The notes beneath the pieces are model-generated. The model saw only the letters and a program-made list of their open reading frames with translations. It ran no database searches and had not been told where the DNA came from. Below are positions 1-5,026 of a DNA stretch of 7,387 bases, piece after piece. The translations under genes were made by a program, and so were the position numbers. Source of the DNA: an uncultured Clostridia bacterium (GTDB taxonomy: Bacteria; Bacillota; Clostridia; Oscillospirales; Ruminococcaceae); assembly GCA_947302065.1 (NCBI GenBank), contig CAMYUO010000089.1, positions 1-7,387 on the forward strand. The letters are read 5' to 3'. The number at the start of each line of letters is the position of its first letter. Positions within the stretch are counted from its first letter, which is position 1.

Positions 1-8
1 TGATTTGT

Positions 9-791
9 CTATCCGAGTGCGACATCGAGTGCCATCATAAGCGTGAAGCCGAGCGAGAACATCAGCACGCCGATGTTGGAATGCTCGCCCTGCGACATCT
101 CGGGGATAAGCTCCTCAACGACGACGTACAGCATCGCACCTGCTGCAAAGCTCATCAGATACGGCATCGCAGGCAGGAAAAGTCCTGCGAAAAGCATCGT
201 CAGCACTGCGCCTATCGGCTCGACCGCACCCGAGAGCACGCCGCCAGCAAACGCCTTGCCCTTGCTCTTTCCGCCTGCGTAAAGCGGCATAGAGATTATC
301 GCACCCTCGGGGAAATTCTGTATCGCTATGCCCAGCGCAAGTGCGAAAGCACCGCCCGAGGTGACCTCAGCCGAACCCGAAAGGAAGCCTGCATAAACTA
401 TGCCGACCGCCATGCCCTCGGGTATGTTGTGCAGCGTGACCGCAAGCACCATCATCGTTGTGCGTGTCAGTTTCGACGGCAGACCCTCTGCCTTGTCGGC
501 ATCCATGTGCAGATGCGGAATGACGCTGTCGAGCAGTAACAGAAACAGAACGCCGCACCAGAAACCTATCGCTGCGGGAAGAAATGCCCACTTGCCTTTG
601 TCGCTCGCCTGCTCCATCGCAGGTATCAGAAGGCTCCATATCGACGCTGCGACCATAACGCCCGATGCAAAGCCTGTCAGCGCACGCTGAACGCCCTTCC
701 CGAGCTGTTTTTTCATAAACAGCACGCACCCTGCGCCGAGAGCTGTGCCTGCGAACGGCAGTGCAAGACCCGTGATGACCTCGCTTTTCAT
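9..791 (-). CDS. ZIP family metal transporter, GufA-like subgroup
   Basis: This encodes a 260-residue, strongly hydrophobic inner-membrane protein of the ZIP family, which carries divalent metals such as Zn, Fe or Mn into the cytoplasm. Two family signatures are visible: HNIPEG at residues 121-126 (TM4) and QNFPEG at 158-163 (TM5). These supply the metal ligands of the transport site, and the Q-N form in TM5 is typical of the GufA branch. A short PHLHMD segment in the loop before TM4 may help bind metal. A VVEELIPE stretch lies near the C-terminal helices. I chose the ATG at 791 because GGGAG (804-800) sits 8 nt upstream of it; an in-frame TTG five codons earlier lies inside that ribosome site. 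The gene has its own promoter and a long leader carrying a metalloregulator-type operator. The metal carried cannot be read from the sequence. The family call is firm and the length is normal. Confidence 0.93.
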   Translation of the reverse strand: MKSEVITGLALPFAGTALGAGCVLFMKKQLGKGVQRALTGFASGVMVAASIWSLLIPAMEQASDKGKWAFLPAAIGFWCGVLFLLLLDSVIPHLHMDADKAEGLPSKLTRTTMMVLAVTLHNIPEGMAVGIVYAGFLSGSAEVTSGGAFALALGIAIQNFPEGAIISMPLYAGGKSKGKAFAGGVLSGAVEPIGAVLTMLFAGLFLPAMPYLMSFAAGAMLYVVVEELIPEMSQGEHSNIGVLMFSLGFTLMMALDVALG

Positions 792-934
792 TCTATCATC
801 TCCCAAATTTCTTTTTGAACATATCTATGATAGGAGGCTTTCCGGTCGCCCCCTTACTGTTCGCACGTGAACAGTTTACCCCTTCGGGTACATGCTCTAT
901 TACTTTTGCTGAACGTTATGAGTTAGTATTAACT
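792..934 (-). promoter_or_regulatory. Long, potentially structured 5' leader of the ZIP gene
   Basis: The predicted transcript start near 934 leaves about 140 nt before the ATG, long for a simple leader. Read as minus-strand RNA, three consecutive hairpins can be drawn: UACCC/GGGUA with a GAAG loop (890-877), a perfect 7-bp stem ACUGUUC/GAACAGU (875-856), and GGGGGC/GCCUCC (853-833), which includes a G-U pair that exists only on this strand. A CUAUCAU segment (833-827) is also complementary to AUGAUAG (799-793), which lies between the Shine-Dalgarno and the ATG, so it could form an alternative helix at the start site. This looks like a possible translational switch. I do not recognise it as a known riboswitch class (compared from memory with cyclic di-GMP-I, yybP-ykoY manganese, NiCo, M-box and fluoride). 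Pairing was done by eye and no covariation is available. Confidence 0.4.
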
Positions 935-937
935 AAC
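922..937. promoter_or_regulatory. Metalloregulator operator, site 1 (ZIP promoter)
   Basis: GTTAG-TATTAA-CTAAC, flanked by A and T, gives an 18-bp inverted repeat. On the minus strand it begins 3 nt after the -10 box and covers the expected transcription start, a position where a bound protein would block initiation. The arms are identical to those of the five other copies in this window. The arm sequence recalls the DtxR/IdeR box, although the spacing differs. Confidence 0.85.
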
Positions 938-940
938 TAC

Positions 941-969
941 ATTATAGCACCCCGTTGTGCGTTTGTCAA
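941..969 (-). promoter_or_regulatory. Sigma-A-type promoter of the ZIP gene
   Basis: On the minus strand this is TTGACA (969-964), a 17-bp spacer, then TATAAT (946-941). It is a perfect consensus and is followed at once by operator site 1. The start of transcription is expected near 934. Because the promoter is intrinsically so strong, control by a repressor is likely. Confidence 0.9.
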
Positions 970-971
970 CT

Positions 972-987
972 GTTAGCTTATGCTGCC
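972..987. promoter_or_regulatory. Degenerate operator between the divergent ZIP and ATPase promoters
   Basis: GTTAG-CTTATG-CTGCC matches the GTTAG-N6-CTAAC operator at 8 of 10 arm positions, with one intact and one decayed arm. It lies between the two divergent -35 boxes, the same relative place that the perfect site at 4414-4429 holds in the other divergent region. It may be a weak auxiliary site or a chance match. Confidence 0.3.
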
Positions 988-996
988 TGAAAAGGC
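985..996 (+). repeat. GCCTGAAAAGGC element upstream of the ATPase-operon promoter (copy 1)
   Basis: GCC-TGAAAA-GGC ends 2 bp before the -35 box. A one-base variant, GCCGGAAAAGGC, lies 10 bp before the -35 box of the feo promoter at 4458-4469. No such element was seen before the ZIP or HMA promoters. Its function is unknown. It could be an activator site, an A-tract upstream element, or a coincidence. Confidence 0.3.
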
Positions 997-998
997 TA

Positions 999-1027
999 TT
1001 GACAATGCGCTCAAATCGTGCTATCAT
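999..1027 (+). promoter_or_regulatory. Promoter of the DUF6110-ATPase operon
   Basis: TTGACA (999-1004), a 17-bp spacer, then TATCAT (1022-1027). Transcription should start near 1034, leaving a leader of about 120 nt. Unlike the other three promoters here, its full-match operator is not next to the -10 box but about 34 to 50 nt into the transcript. Confidence 0.82.
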
Positions 1028-1067
1028 AAGCTTAGCAGCAGGTTCGCTGCGATTTTTAAGGGCAAGA

Positions 1068-1083
1068 GTTAGCCAAGGCTAAC
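1068..1083. promoter_or_regulatory. Metalloregulator operator, site 2 (in the ATPase-operon leader)
   Basis: GTTAG-CCAAGG-CTAAC. With its flanks it makes an 18-bp repeat (1067-1084) with 8-bp complementary arms, the longest symmetry of the six sites. It lies downstream of the predicted start, so a bound repressor would act as a roadblock to elongation. The RNA copy can also fold into a short hairpin with a CAAG loop. Its centre closely resembles that of site 6 before feoB. Confidence 0.8.
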
Positions 1084-1157
1084 TAATTGTATTCAAACCC
1101 CGTTGTTCCGCTTTTTTGACAAGACGGAAAAAATATATTACAGAAAGGATGTTTTTT

Positions 1158-1436
1158 ATGGGCTTTATCAAACATGCAGCAGTATTTGTCGGAGGCGTTG
1201 TTTTCGGTTCGCTGGGCTTTAAACTGCTCGGCAGCAAGGAAGCAAGAAAGGTTTATGTTCACACCGCTGCGGCGGCTATCAGAGCAAAGGACAGCGTTAT
1301 GAGCGACGTGACGAAGGTGCGTGAGGGCTGCGGCGATATCGTTGCTGATGCAAAGCAGCTCAACGAGAAAAAGCGTGCTGCTTTGGAGGCTAAGGACGCT
1401 GAGATCATCGAGGACGAAAGCGAAGTTGATAACTGA
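1158..1436 (+). CDS. Small membrane-anchored protein, DUF6110-like
   Basis: This encodes a 92-residue protein of unknown function. Residues 6-24 form a hydrophobic, glycine-rich segment (GGVVFG at 12-17) that probably anchors or inserts in the membrane. The rest is a charged helical tail ending in a very acidic stretch (EIIEDESEVDN). It has one cysteine, at residue 58. I recall similar short proteins, catalogued as DUF6110, encoded just before P1B-type ATPases in Firmicutes; this was not checked by search. The start at 1158 is preceded by AAAGGA with 8 nt spacing; the ATG at 1149 overlaps the ribosome site and is less likely. The stop codon overlaps the ATPase start (TGATG), so the two are probably translated together. 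A role as accessory subunit or metal-delivery partner of the ATPase is inference from position only. Confidence 0.8.
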   Translation: MGFIKHAAVFVGGVVFGSLGFKLLGSKEARKVYVHTAAAAIRAKDSVMSDVTKVREGCGDIVADAKQLNEKKRAALEAKDAEIIEDESEVDN

Positions 1437-3520
1437 TGAGATGCAGTGTTTTGCACAAAAGCAAAGGGCGCATAAGAGTGCATATAATGCGCCCTTATAT
1501 GACCATGCACCAGGCGGACATACTTGAATACTATCTGCGTTCAAAGCCGTTCGTGACGATGGCAAAGGTCTATGACAGGACGGGCGATGCGGTAATATTC
1601 TACAAAGGCAGCCGCAAAGCTGTCGTTACGGCGCTGGCTAAGTTCTCATACGAGGACAAAGCTGCGATCGCACTCGTGCCCGAACACACGGGCAGAGAGC
1701 TTGACAGGGAGTTTGAGGACAAGCTGATAAAAGCGATAACACTGCGCTACGCAAGGCGGTTGCTGCTGCCAAAGAGTTTGCAGTTTGCGCTGTCGGTGTT
1801 TCACGCACTAAGATACATCAAAGAGGCACTGCACAGTCTTGCAAAGGGCAGGCTGGAGGTTAGCGTGCTCGATGCAACGGCGATAACCGTTTCGCTGATA
1901 AGGCGTGAGCAAAAGACGGCTGCCTCGGTGATGTTCATGCTCGGTGTCGGCGAGATGCTCGAGGACTGGACACGCAAAAAGTCTGTTGACGAGCTTGCGA
2001 GCGTGATGTCGCTCGGCGTTGACAAGGTATGGCTGCACAAAGACAGCGGCGATGTGCTCGTGCCGATAAGCGAGATACAAAAAGGCGATGAGCTTGTCGT
2101 GCGCACAGGCAGCATGATACCGCTCGACAGCATAGTTGTCTCGGGCGAGGCAGCGATAAATCAGGCATCGCTCACGGGCGAGAGCCTGCCTGTCCACAAA
2201 TCGCAGGGAAGCTATGTCTATGCAGGCACTGTCGTCGAGGACGGCAGCCTTGTGATTAAGGTAGATAAGATATCAGGCAGCGGAAAATATGACCGCATCG
2301 TCAGGATGATAGAGGAATCGGAAAAACTCAAATCTGCTGCTGAGAGCAAAGCCTCTACGCTTGCGGACAAGCTTGTTCCGTACTGTCTCGGCGGCACGGT
2401 GCTGACATATCTGCTCACACGAAATGCACTCAAGGCGATCTCGATACTCATGGTGGATTTCTCGTGCGCACTAAAGCTCGCAATGCCTATCTCGGTCATC
2501 AGTGCGATGCGTGAATGCGGTGCAAAGGGCATAACAGTCAAAGGCGGAAAGTTCCTGGAAGCTGTTGCGCAGGCGGACACTATCGTGTTTGACAAGACAG
2601 GCACGCTGACACATTCACAGCCGAGAATCGCAAAGATAGTGACCTTTGCAGGCAATGACGAAAGCGAGATGCTGCGTCTTGCAGCCTGCCTTGAAGAGCA
2701 CTATCCGCACTCTATCGCAAACGCCGTTGTCGAGGAGGCAAAGGCAAGAGGGCTTGACCACGAGGAAAGGCACTCGACAGTTGAGTATGTCGTGGCGCAC
2801 GGCATATCCAGCACGGTTGACGGACAAAAAGCTGTTATCGGCAGCTATCACTTTGTTTTCGAGGACGAAAACTGCACTATCCCCGAGGGCGAACAGCAGA
2901 AATTCGATGAACTGCCCTCTCAGTATTCGCACCTGTATCTTGCAGTCGGCGGTACGCTTGCGGCTGTGCTGTGCATAGAAGACCCTCTGCGTGAGGAGGC
3001 AAAGCAGGTCATTTCCGAACTGCACGAGCTGGGCATAAACAACGTCGTGATGATGACGGGCGACAGCGAGCGCACGGCACGTTCCGTTGCGGCGGCGGTC
3101 GGCGTTGACGATTTTTATTACGAGGTGCTGCCCGAGGACAAGGCTCAGTTCATAAAAGCTCGCAGAGAGCAGGGCGGCAAGGTCATCATGATAGGCGACG
3201 GCGTAAACGACTCGCCTGCACTTTCCGAGGCTGACGCAGGCATTGCCATAAGCACGGGCGCTGCCATCGCAAAGGAGATAGCGGACATAACTATCTCGGC
3301 ACAGGATCTTTACTGTCTGCTTTCACTGCGCAGGGTCAGCGAGGGAATGATGAAGCGCATCAGCAGGAACTACCGCAGTATAATCGGCTTCAACGCCGCA
3401 CTTATGCTGCTCGGCGCAGGCGGTATAATCACACCTGCGATGTCGGCTCTGCTGCACAATTCATCGACGGTCATCATTGCACTTTCGAGCATGCGCAATT
3501 ATCTGCCCGATAATGACTGA
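1436..3520 (+). CDS. P1B-type heavy-metal-translocating ATPase, CtpC-like
   Basis: This encodes a 694-residue ATP-driven metal pump of the inner membrane. The hallmarks in order are TGES (residues 247-250, actuator domain), SCAL at 343-346 in the metal-binding transmembrane helix, DKTGT (386-390, with D386 the phosphorylated residue), the HP-type motif in HYPHS (422-426) that marks P1B pumps, TGD (541-543) and GDGVND (587-592). The usual CPC metal motif is replaced by SCA, as I recall for the CtpC-like group often annotated as manganese or iron exporters. The N-terminal 70 residues (KGRIRVHI onwards) resemble a ferredoxin-like domain but lack CxxC. The ATG shares a base with the upstream stop codon and has only a poor ribosome site, so translational coupling is likely. 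Export of Mn, Fe or Zn is the best guess. The family is certain; the substrate is not. Confidence 0.93.
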   Translation: MRCSVLHKSKGRIRVHIMRPYMTMHQADILEYYLRSKPFVTMAKVYDRTGDAVIFYKGSRKAVVTALAKFSYEDKAAIALVPEHTGRELDREFEDKLIKAITLRYARRLLLPKSLQFALSVFHALRYIKEALHSLAKGRLEVSVLDATAITVSLIRREQKTAASVMFMLGVGEMLEDWTRKKSVDELASVMSLGVDKVWLHKDSGDVLVPISEIQKGDELVVRTGSMIPLDSIVVSGEAAINQASLTGESLPVHKSQGSYVYAGTVVEDGSLVIKVDKISGSGKYDRIVRMIEESEKLKSAAESKASTLADKLVPYCLGGTVLTYLLTRNALKAISILMVDFSCALKLAMPISVISAMRECGAKGITVKGGKFLEAVAQADTIVFDKTGTLTHSQPRIAKIVTFAGNDESEMLRLAACLEEHYPHSIANAVVEEAKARGLDHEERHSTVEYVVAHGISSTVDGQKAVIGSYHFVFEDENCTIPEGEQQKFDELPSQYSHLYLAVGGTLAAVLCIEDPLREEAKQVISELHELGINNVVMMTGDSERTARSVAAAVGVDDFYYEVLPEDKAQFIKARREQGGKVIMIGDGVNDSPALSEADAGIAISTGAAIAKEIADITISAQDLYCLLSLRRVSEGMMKRISRNYRSIIGFNAALMLLGAGGIITPAMSALLHNSSTVIIALSSMRNYLPDND

Positions 3521-3524
3521 ACAT

Positions 3525-3564
3525 AAAAAAAGAATACGAAGCGTGTAGGGCCGCTTCGTATTCT
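3525..3564 (-). terminator. Intrinsic terminator of the HMA-DtxR operon
   Basis: A perfect 13-bp inverted repeat (AGAATACGAAGCG at 3531-3543 and its complement at 3552-3564) with an 8-nt loop. On the minus strand it is followed by seven T (3531-3525). The plus strand has no T-tract after the stem, so this mainly serves leftward transcription. It lies about 68 bp beyond the regulator stop codon and 11 bp past the stem from the ATPase stop. Confidence 0.85.
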
Positions 3565-3620
3565 ACAGCTATGGAGAGGTCGTCAAAAATGAAAACCTAA
3601 GGAATAAGCAAATTTATTAC

Positions 3621-3657
3621 GGAGTTCTGCGTCAATCGCAGGGCTCCTGTTTTGTTT
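3621..3657 (+). terminator. Intrinsic terminator for rightward (ATPase) transcription
   Basis: An 11-bp stem pairs GGAGTTCTGCG (3621-3631) with CGCAGGGCTCC (3637-3647) around a 5-nt loop, followed by TGTTTTGTTT. Two of the pairs are G-U and form only in plus-strand RNA, which fixes the direction. It overlaps the last codons of the regulator gene, so the ATPase mRNA should run about 130 nt past its stop and be antisense to the regulator 3' end. Confidence 0.65.
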
Positions 3658-4030
3658 CGCCGAAAAGTCTTTTGAGCTTTTCAAAGCTGTCGGTGCAGAT
3701 AGCGTGTTCCATTCTGCAAGCCTCATCGTCTGCAGTCTTGCTGTCAACGCCTGCATCGACAAGGATATTTCTGAAAAACCGGTTCTTTTCGTAAACGCCC
3801 TTTGCGTTGTCAAGCCCTGTCGGCGTGAGAAGCACCCGCTTGTTCGGAGTGAGCGTTATCTTGCCCTCGCAAAGCAGATTCCGCACTGCCCTGCTGACGC
3901 TGGCTTTGGTATAACCCATAAGCCGTGCGATGTCGGTAACACGCACCGGCTTTGAGTTATCCTCGGAAAGAATGTATATGGTTTTCAGGTAGTCGTCAGC
4001 CGATTCTCTGGCTCTGTCGTAAATATCCAT
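3632..4030 (-). CDS. DtxR/MntR-family metal-dependent transcriptional regulator
   Basis: This encodes a 132-residue cytoplasmic repressor. Residues 9-60 form the winged helix-turn-helix (SADDYLKTIYIL at 10-21, then DIARLMGYTKASVSRAVRNL at 33-52 with the recognition helix). Residues 75-125 are the metal-binding and dimerisation domain. By alignment from memory, D13, C105, E108 and H109 (in EACRMEH) fill the primary metal site; the Cys is as in the Fe-responsive DtxR/IdeR, where B. subtilis MntR has Glu. The second-site His and Glu of these proteins correspond here to N83 and R87. The C-terminal SH3-like domain of DtxR is absent, as in MntR-length proteins. The ATG at 4030 lies 14 nt after the HMA stop with no clear Shine-Dalgarno, which suggests coupled translation. 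It probably binds the GTTAG-N6-CTAAC sites, including the one at its own operon promoter. Fe(II) is the likely but unproven corepressor. Confidence 0.92.
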   Translation of the reverse strand: MDIYDRARESADDYLKTIYILSEDNSKPVRVTDIARLMGYTKASVSRAVRNLLCEGKITLTPNKRVLLTPTGLDNAKGVYEKNRFFRNILVDAGVDSKTADDEACRMEHAICTDSFEKLKRLFGETKQEPCD

Positions 4031-4044
4031 AGTGCGTTCGCCGG

Positions 4045-4293
4045 CTATCTGCCGAACAGTCCTTTCTTTTTGTACGGCTCGGTCGTTATGCTGCCAAGCT
4101 CATACCCTGTTTTTGATATCGCATCACGAAGTGCCTGCTCATCGAGCTGCGTTTCCGATATGACCTCGGTGATGCCTTTTTTGTGCGACGAGGTCACCTT
4201 TTTGATGTCAAAGCTCTTTCTGAGCGTATCGTTGATATGTGCCTCGCACATACCGCACATCATTCCGCTTATCGTAAGTGTTGTTTTGTACAT
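4045..4293 (-). CDS. Small heavy-metal-associated (HMA) domain protein
   Basis: This encodes an 82-residue soluble protein consisting of one HMA domain, a ferredoxin-like fold that carries a soft metal ion. The binding loop GMMCGMC places cysteines at residues 13 and 16 in an MxCxxC context like that of copper chaperones. The C-terminus is basic (EPYKKKGLFGR). The start at 4293 has CGGAG 8 nt upstream; the in-frame ATG at 4323 lies inside operator site 3 with no ribosome site and is rejected. It is the first gene of an operon with the DtxR-type regulator, divergent from feoA. Copper chaperoning would be the default reading of the motif, yet the setting is iron control. It might deliver metal to the ATPase, tune FeoB, or serve the regulator; these are inferences. 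Confidence 0.9.
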   Translation of the reverse strand: MYKTTLTISGMMCGMCEAHINDTLRKSFDIKKVTSSHKKGITEVISETQLDEQALRDAISKTGYELGSITTEPYKKKGLFGR

Positions 4294-4312
4294 TGTAATT
4301 ATCTCCGTTTTA

Positions 4313-4328
4313 GTTAGTTGCATCTAAC
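4313..4328. promoter_or_regulatory. Metalloregulator operator, site 3 (HMA-DtxR promoter)
   Basis: GTTAG-TTGCAT-CTAAC lies 10 bp after the minus-strand -10 box and just before the HMA ribosome site, so it covers the first transcribed bases. It implies autoregulation of the DtxR-type gene. The N6 centre is not symmetric, but both arms are intact. Confidence 0.82.
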
Positions 4329-4338
4329 CTACGAGACA

Positions 4339-4367
4339 ATAATACTCCCCGCGGCGTGATTTGTCAA
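4339..4367 (-). promoter_or_regulatory. Promoter of the HMA-DtxR operon
   Basis: On the minus strand this is TTGACA (4367-4362), a 17-bp spacer, then TATTAT (4344-4339). Transcription should start near 4332, giving a leader of about 40 nt that contains operator site 3. Confidence 0.85.
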
Positions 4368-4413
4368 GACATAAACAGCCAGGCAGCGCACAAATCGTAA
4401 GTTTGCACAATAG

Positions 4414-4429
4414 GTTAGTATATACTAAC
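4414..4429. promoter_or_regulatory. Metalloregulator operator, site 4 (between the divergent promoters)
   Basis: GTTAG-TATATA-CTAAC is a perfect 16-bp palindrome, the only copy symmetric through its centre. It lies 46 bp upstream of the HMA -35 box and 50 bp upstream of the feo -35 box, almost at the midpoint. No promoter could be placed over it. It may support co-operative binding or looping between sites 3 and 5, or act on both promoters. Confidence 0.75.
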
Positions 4430-4457
4430 TCAAAAATATGTACATCTTCACGATTTT

Positions 4458-4469
4458 GCCGGAAAAGGC
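4458..4469 (+). repeat. GCCGGAAAAGGC element upstream of the feo promoter (copy 2)
   Basis: A one-mismatch copy of the 12-mer found before the ATPase-operon promoter (985-996), here 10 bp before the -35 box. It is found before both rightward promoters only. The role is unknown. Confidence 0.3.
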
Positions 4470-4479
4470 CTTTTGCGTA

Positions 4480-4508
4480 TTGACAAACCGCTATATAAGG
4501 AGTATGAT
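4480..4508 (+). promoter_or_regulatory. Promoter of the feo operon
   Basis: TTGACA (4480-4485), a 17-bp spacer, then TATGAT (4503-4508). Transcription is expected near 4515, directly at operator site 5. The intergenic region 4294-4552 is fully accounted for by two promoters and three operators. Confidence 0.87.
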
Positions 4509-4516
4509 AATTGTGG

Positions 4517-4532
4517 GTTAGGTTTAGCTAAC
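4517..4532. promoter_or_regulatory. Metalloregulator operator, site 5 (feo promoter)
   Basis: GTTAG-GTTTAG-CTAAC begins 8 bp after the -10 box and covers the transcription start. The next bases lead into the feoA ribosome site (AGGAG, 4541-4545). It is placed for metal-dependent repression of ferrous iron uptake. Confidence 0.85.
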
Positions 4533-4552
4533 TAATTGAAAGGAGATGTCGT

Positions 4553-4765
4553 ATGATGCCCTTGACTTATGCACAGGCAGGAGAAGAAAACATCATAAAA
4601 AAGATAGGCGGCACACCTGAGGTCAAAAAGCATCTGGCTGACCTTGGCTTTGTTGTCGGCGGAACGGTGACTATCGTGAACGAGCTTGGCGGCAACCTGA
4701 TAGTGAATGTCAAGGAATCAAGGGTCGCTATCGACAAGCAAATGGCACAGAAGATAATGATCTGA
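4553..4765 (+). CDS. feoA: FeoA-family protein, first copy
   Basis: This encodes a 70-residue cytoplasmic protein with the SH3-like beta-barrel fold of FeoA, which supports Fe(II) transport by FeoB, probably through its cytoplasmic domain. The family pattern is visible in LADLGFVVGGTVTIV and the final VAIDKQMAQKI segment, where Gly and hydrophobic residues alternate. AGGAG lies 7 nt before the first of two adjacent ATG codons, so the first is preferred; the second would only remove one Met. It is the first gene of the operon, behind operator site 5. It clearly differs from the second FeoA in sequence, so this is not a recent duplication. Confidence 0.93.
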   Translation: MMPLTYAQAGEENIIKKIGGTPEVKKHLADLGFVVGGTVTIVNELGGNLIVNVKESRVAIDKQMAQKIMI

Positions 4766-4783
4766 ATCCGGGGAGGGAAGAAA

Positions 4784-5005
4784 ATGAAAACGCTCAAAGA
4801 TGCCGGCATCGGCAGCACTGTAAAAGTTGTCAAGCTGCACGGCGAGGGCGCTGTAAAGCGCAGGATAATGGATATGGGCATCACAAAGAACACTGATGTA
4901 TATATCCGCAAGGTAGCACCGCTGGGTGACCCGATGGAAGTCACTGTTCGTGGCTACGAGCTTTCGCTGCGAAAGGCAGACGCTGAAATGATAGAGGTCA
5001 TGTGA
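4784..5005 (+). CDS. feoA: FeoA-family protein, second copy
   Basis: This encodes a 73-residue FeoA-type SH3-like protein. Typical elements are GIGSTVKVVKLHGEG, the RRIMDMGI segment and the closing GYELSLRKADAEMIEV, which is closer to the common FeoA pattern than the first copy. It follows the first feoA by 18 nt, with a strong ribosome site (GGGGAGGGAAG). Feo systems of Firmicutes often carry two FeoA proteins. Whether both contact FeoB or one has another partner is unknown. No feoC was seen, though one could lie past the window end. Confidence 0.94.
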   Translation: MKTLKDAGIGSTVKVVKLHGEGAVKRRIMDMGITKNTDVYIRKVAPLGDPMEVTVRGYELSLRKADAEMIEVM

Positions 5006-5026
5006 CCGCTTATTTTTTGAATAGGA

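Noticed and set aside
792..806. In-frame TTG five codons before the ZIP ATG as the start
   Set aside because: It lies directly on the GGGAG ribosome site that serves the ATG at 791, and it has no Shine-Dalgarno of its own.
796..822. Tiny leader ORF (M-F-K-K-K-F-G-R-stop) just before the ZIP gene on the minus strand
   Set aside because: No ribosome site precedes it and there is no repeated regulatory codon; chance is likely. A second five-codon ORF (M-Y-P-K-G) higher in the leader was set aside for the same reason.
792..934. Cyclic di-GMP-I or manganese (yybP-ykoY) riboswitch in the ZIP leader
   Set aside because: A short AAAGCCUCC-like stretch recalls the cyclic di-GMP class, but its other conserved blocks are missing, and the paired yybP-ykoY loops were not found.
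1035..1057. GCAGC/GCTGC hairpin followed by five T as an attenuator of the ATPase operon
   Set aside because: The stem has only 5 bp and begins at about the predicted first transcribed base, too early for a working terminator. It may be a 5' stabilising hairpin.
1116..1141. A second TTGACA at 1116 as an internal promoter for the DUF6110-ATPase operon
   Set aside because: No -10 box at 16-18 bp spacing; TATATT comes after 12 bp only, and transcription would begin at the ribosome site.
1083..1565. Minus-strand ORF of 160 codons over the DUF6110 gene
   Set aside because: It runs antisense to two well-supported genes and across the operator, has no ribosome site and no recognisable protein pattern.
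4294..4323. Upstream ATG at 4323 as the HMA start
   Set aside because: It lies inside operator site 3 with no ribosome site; the ATG at 4293 has CGGAG at good spacing and begins at the normal domain start.
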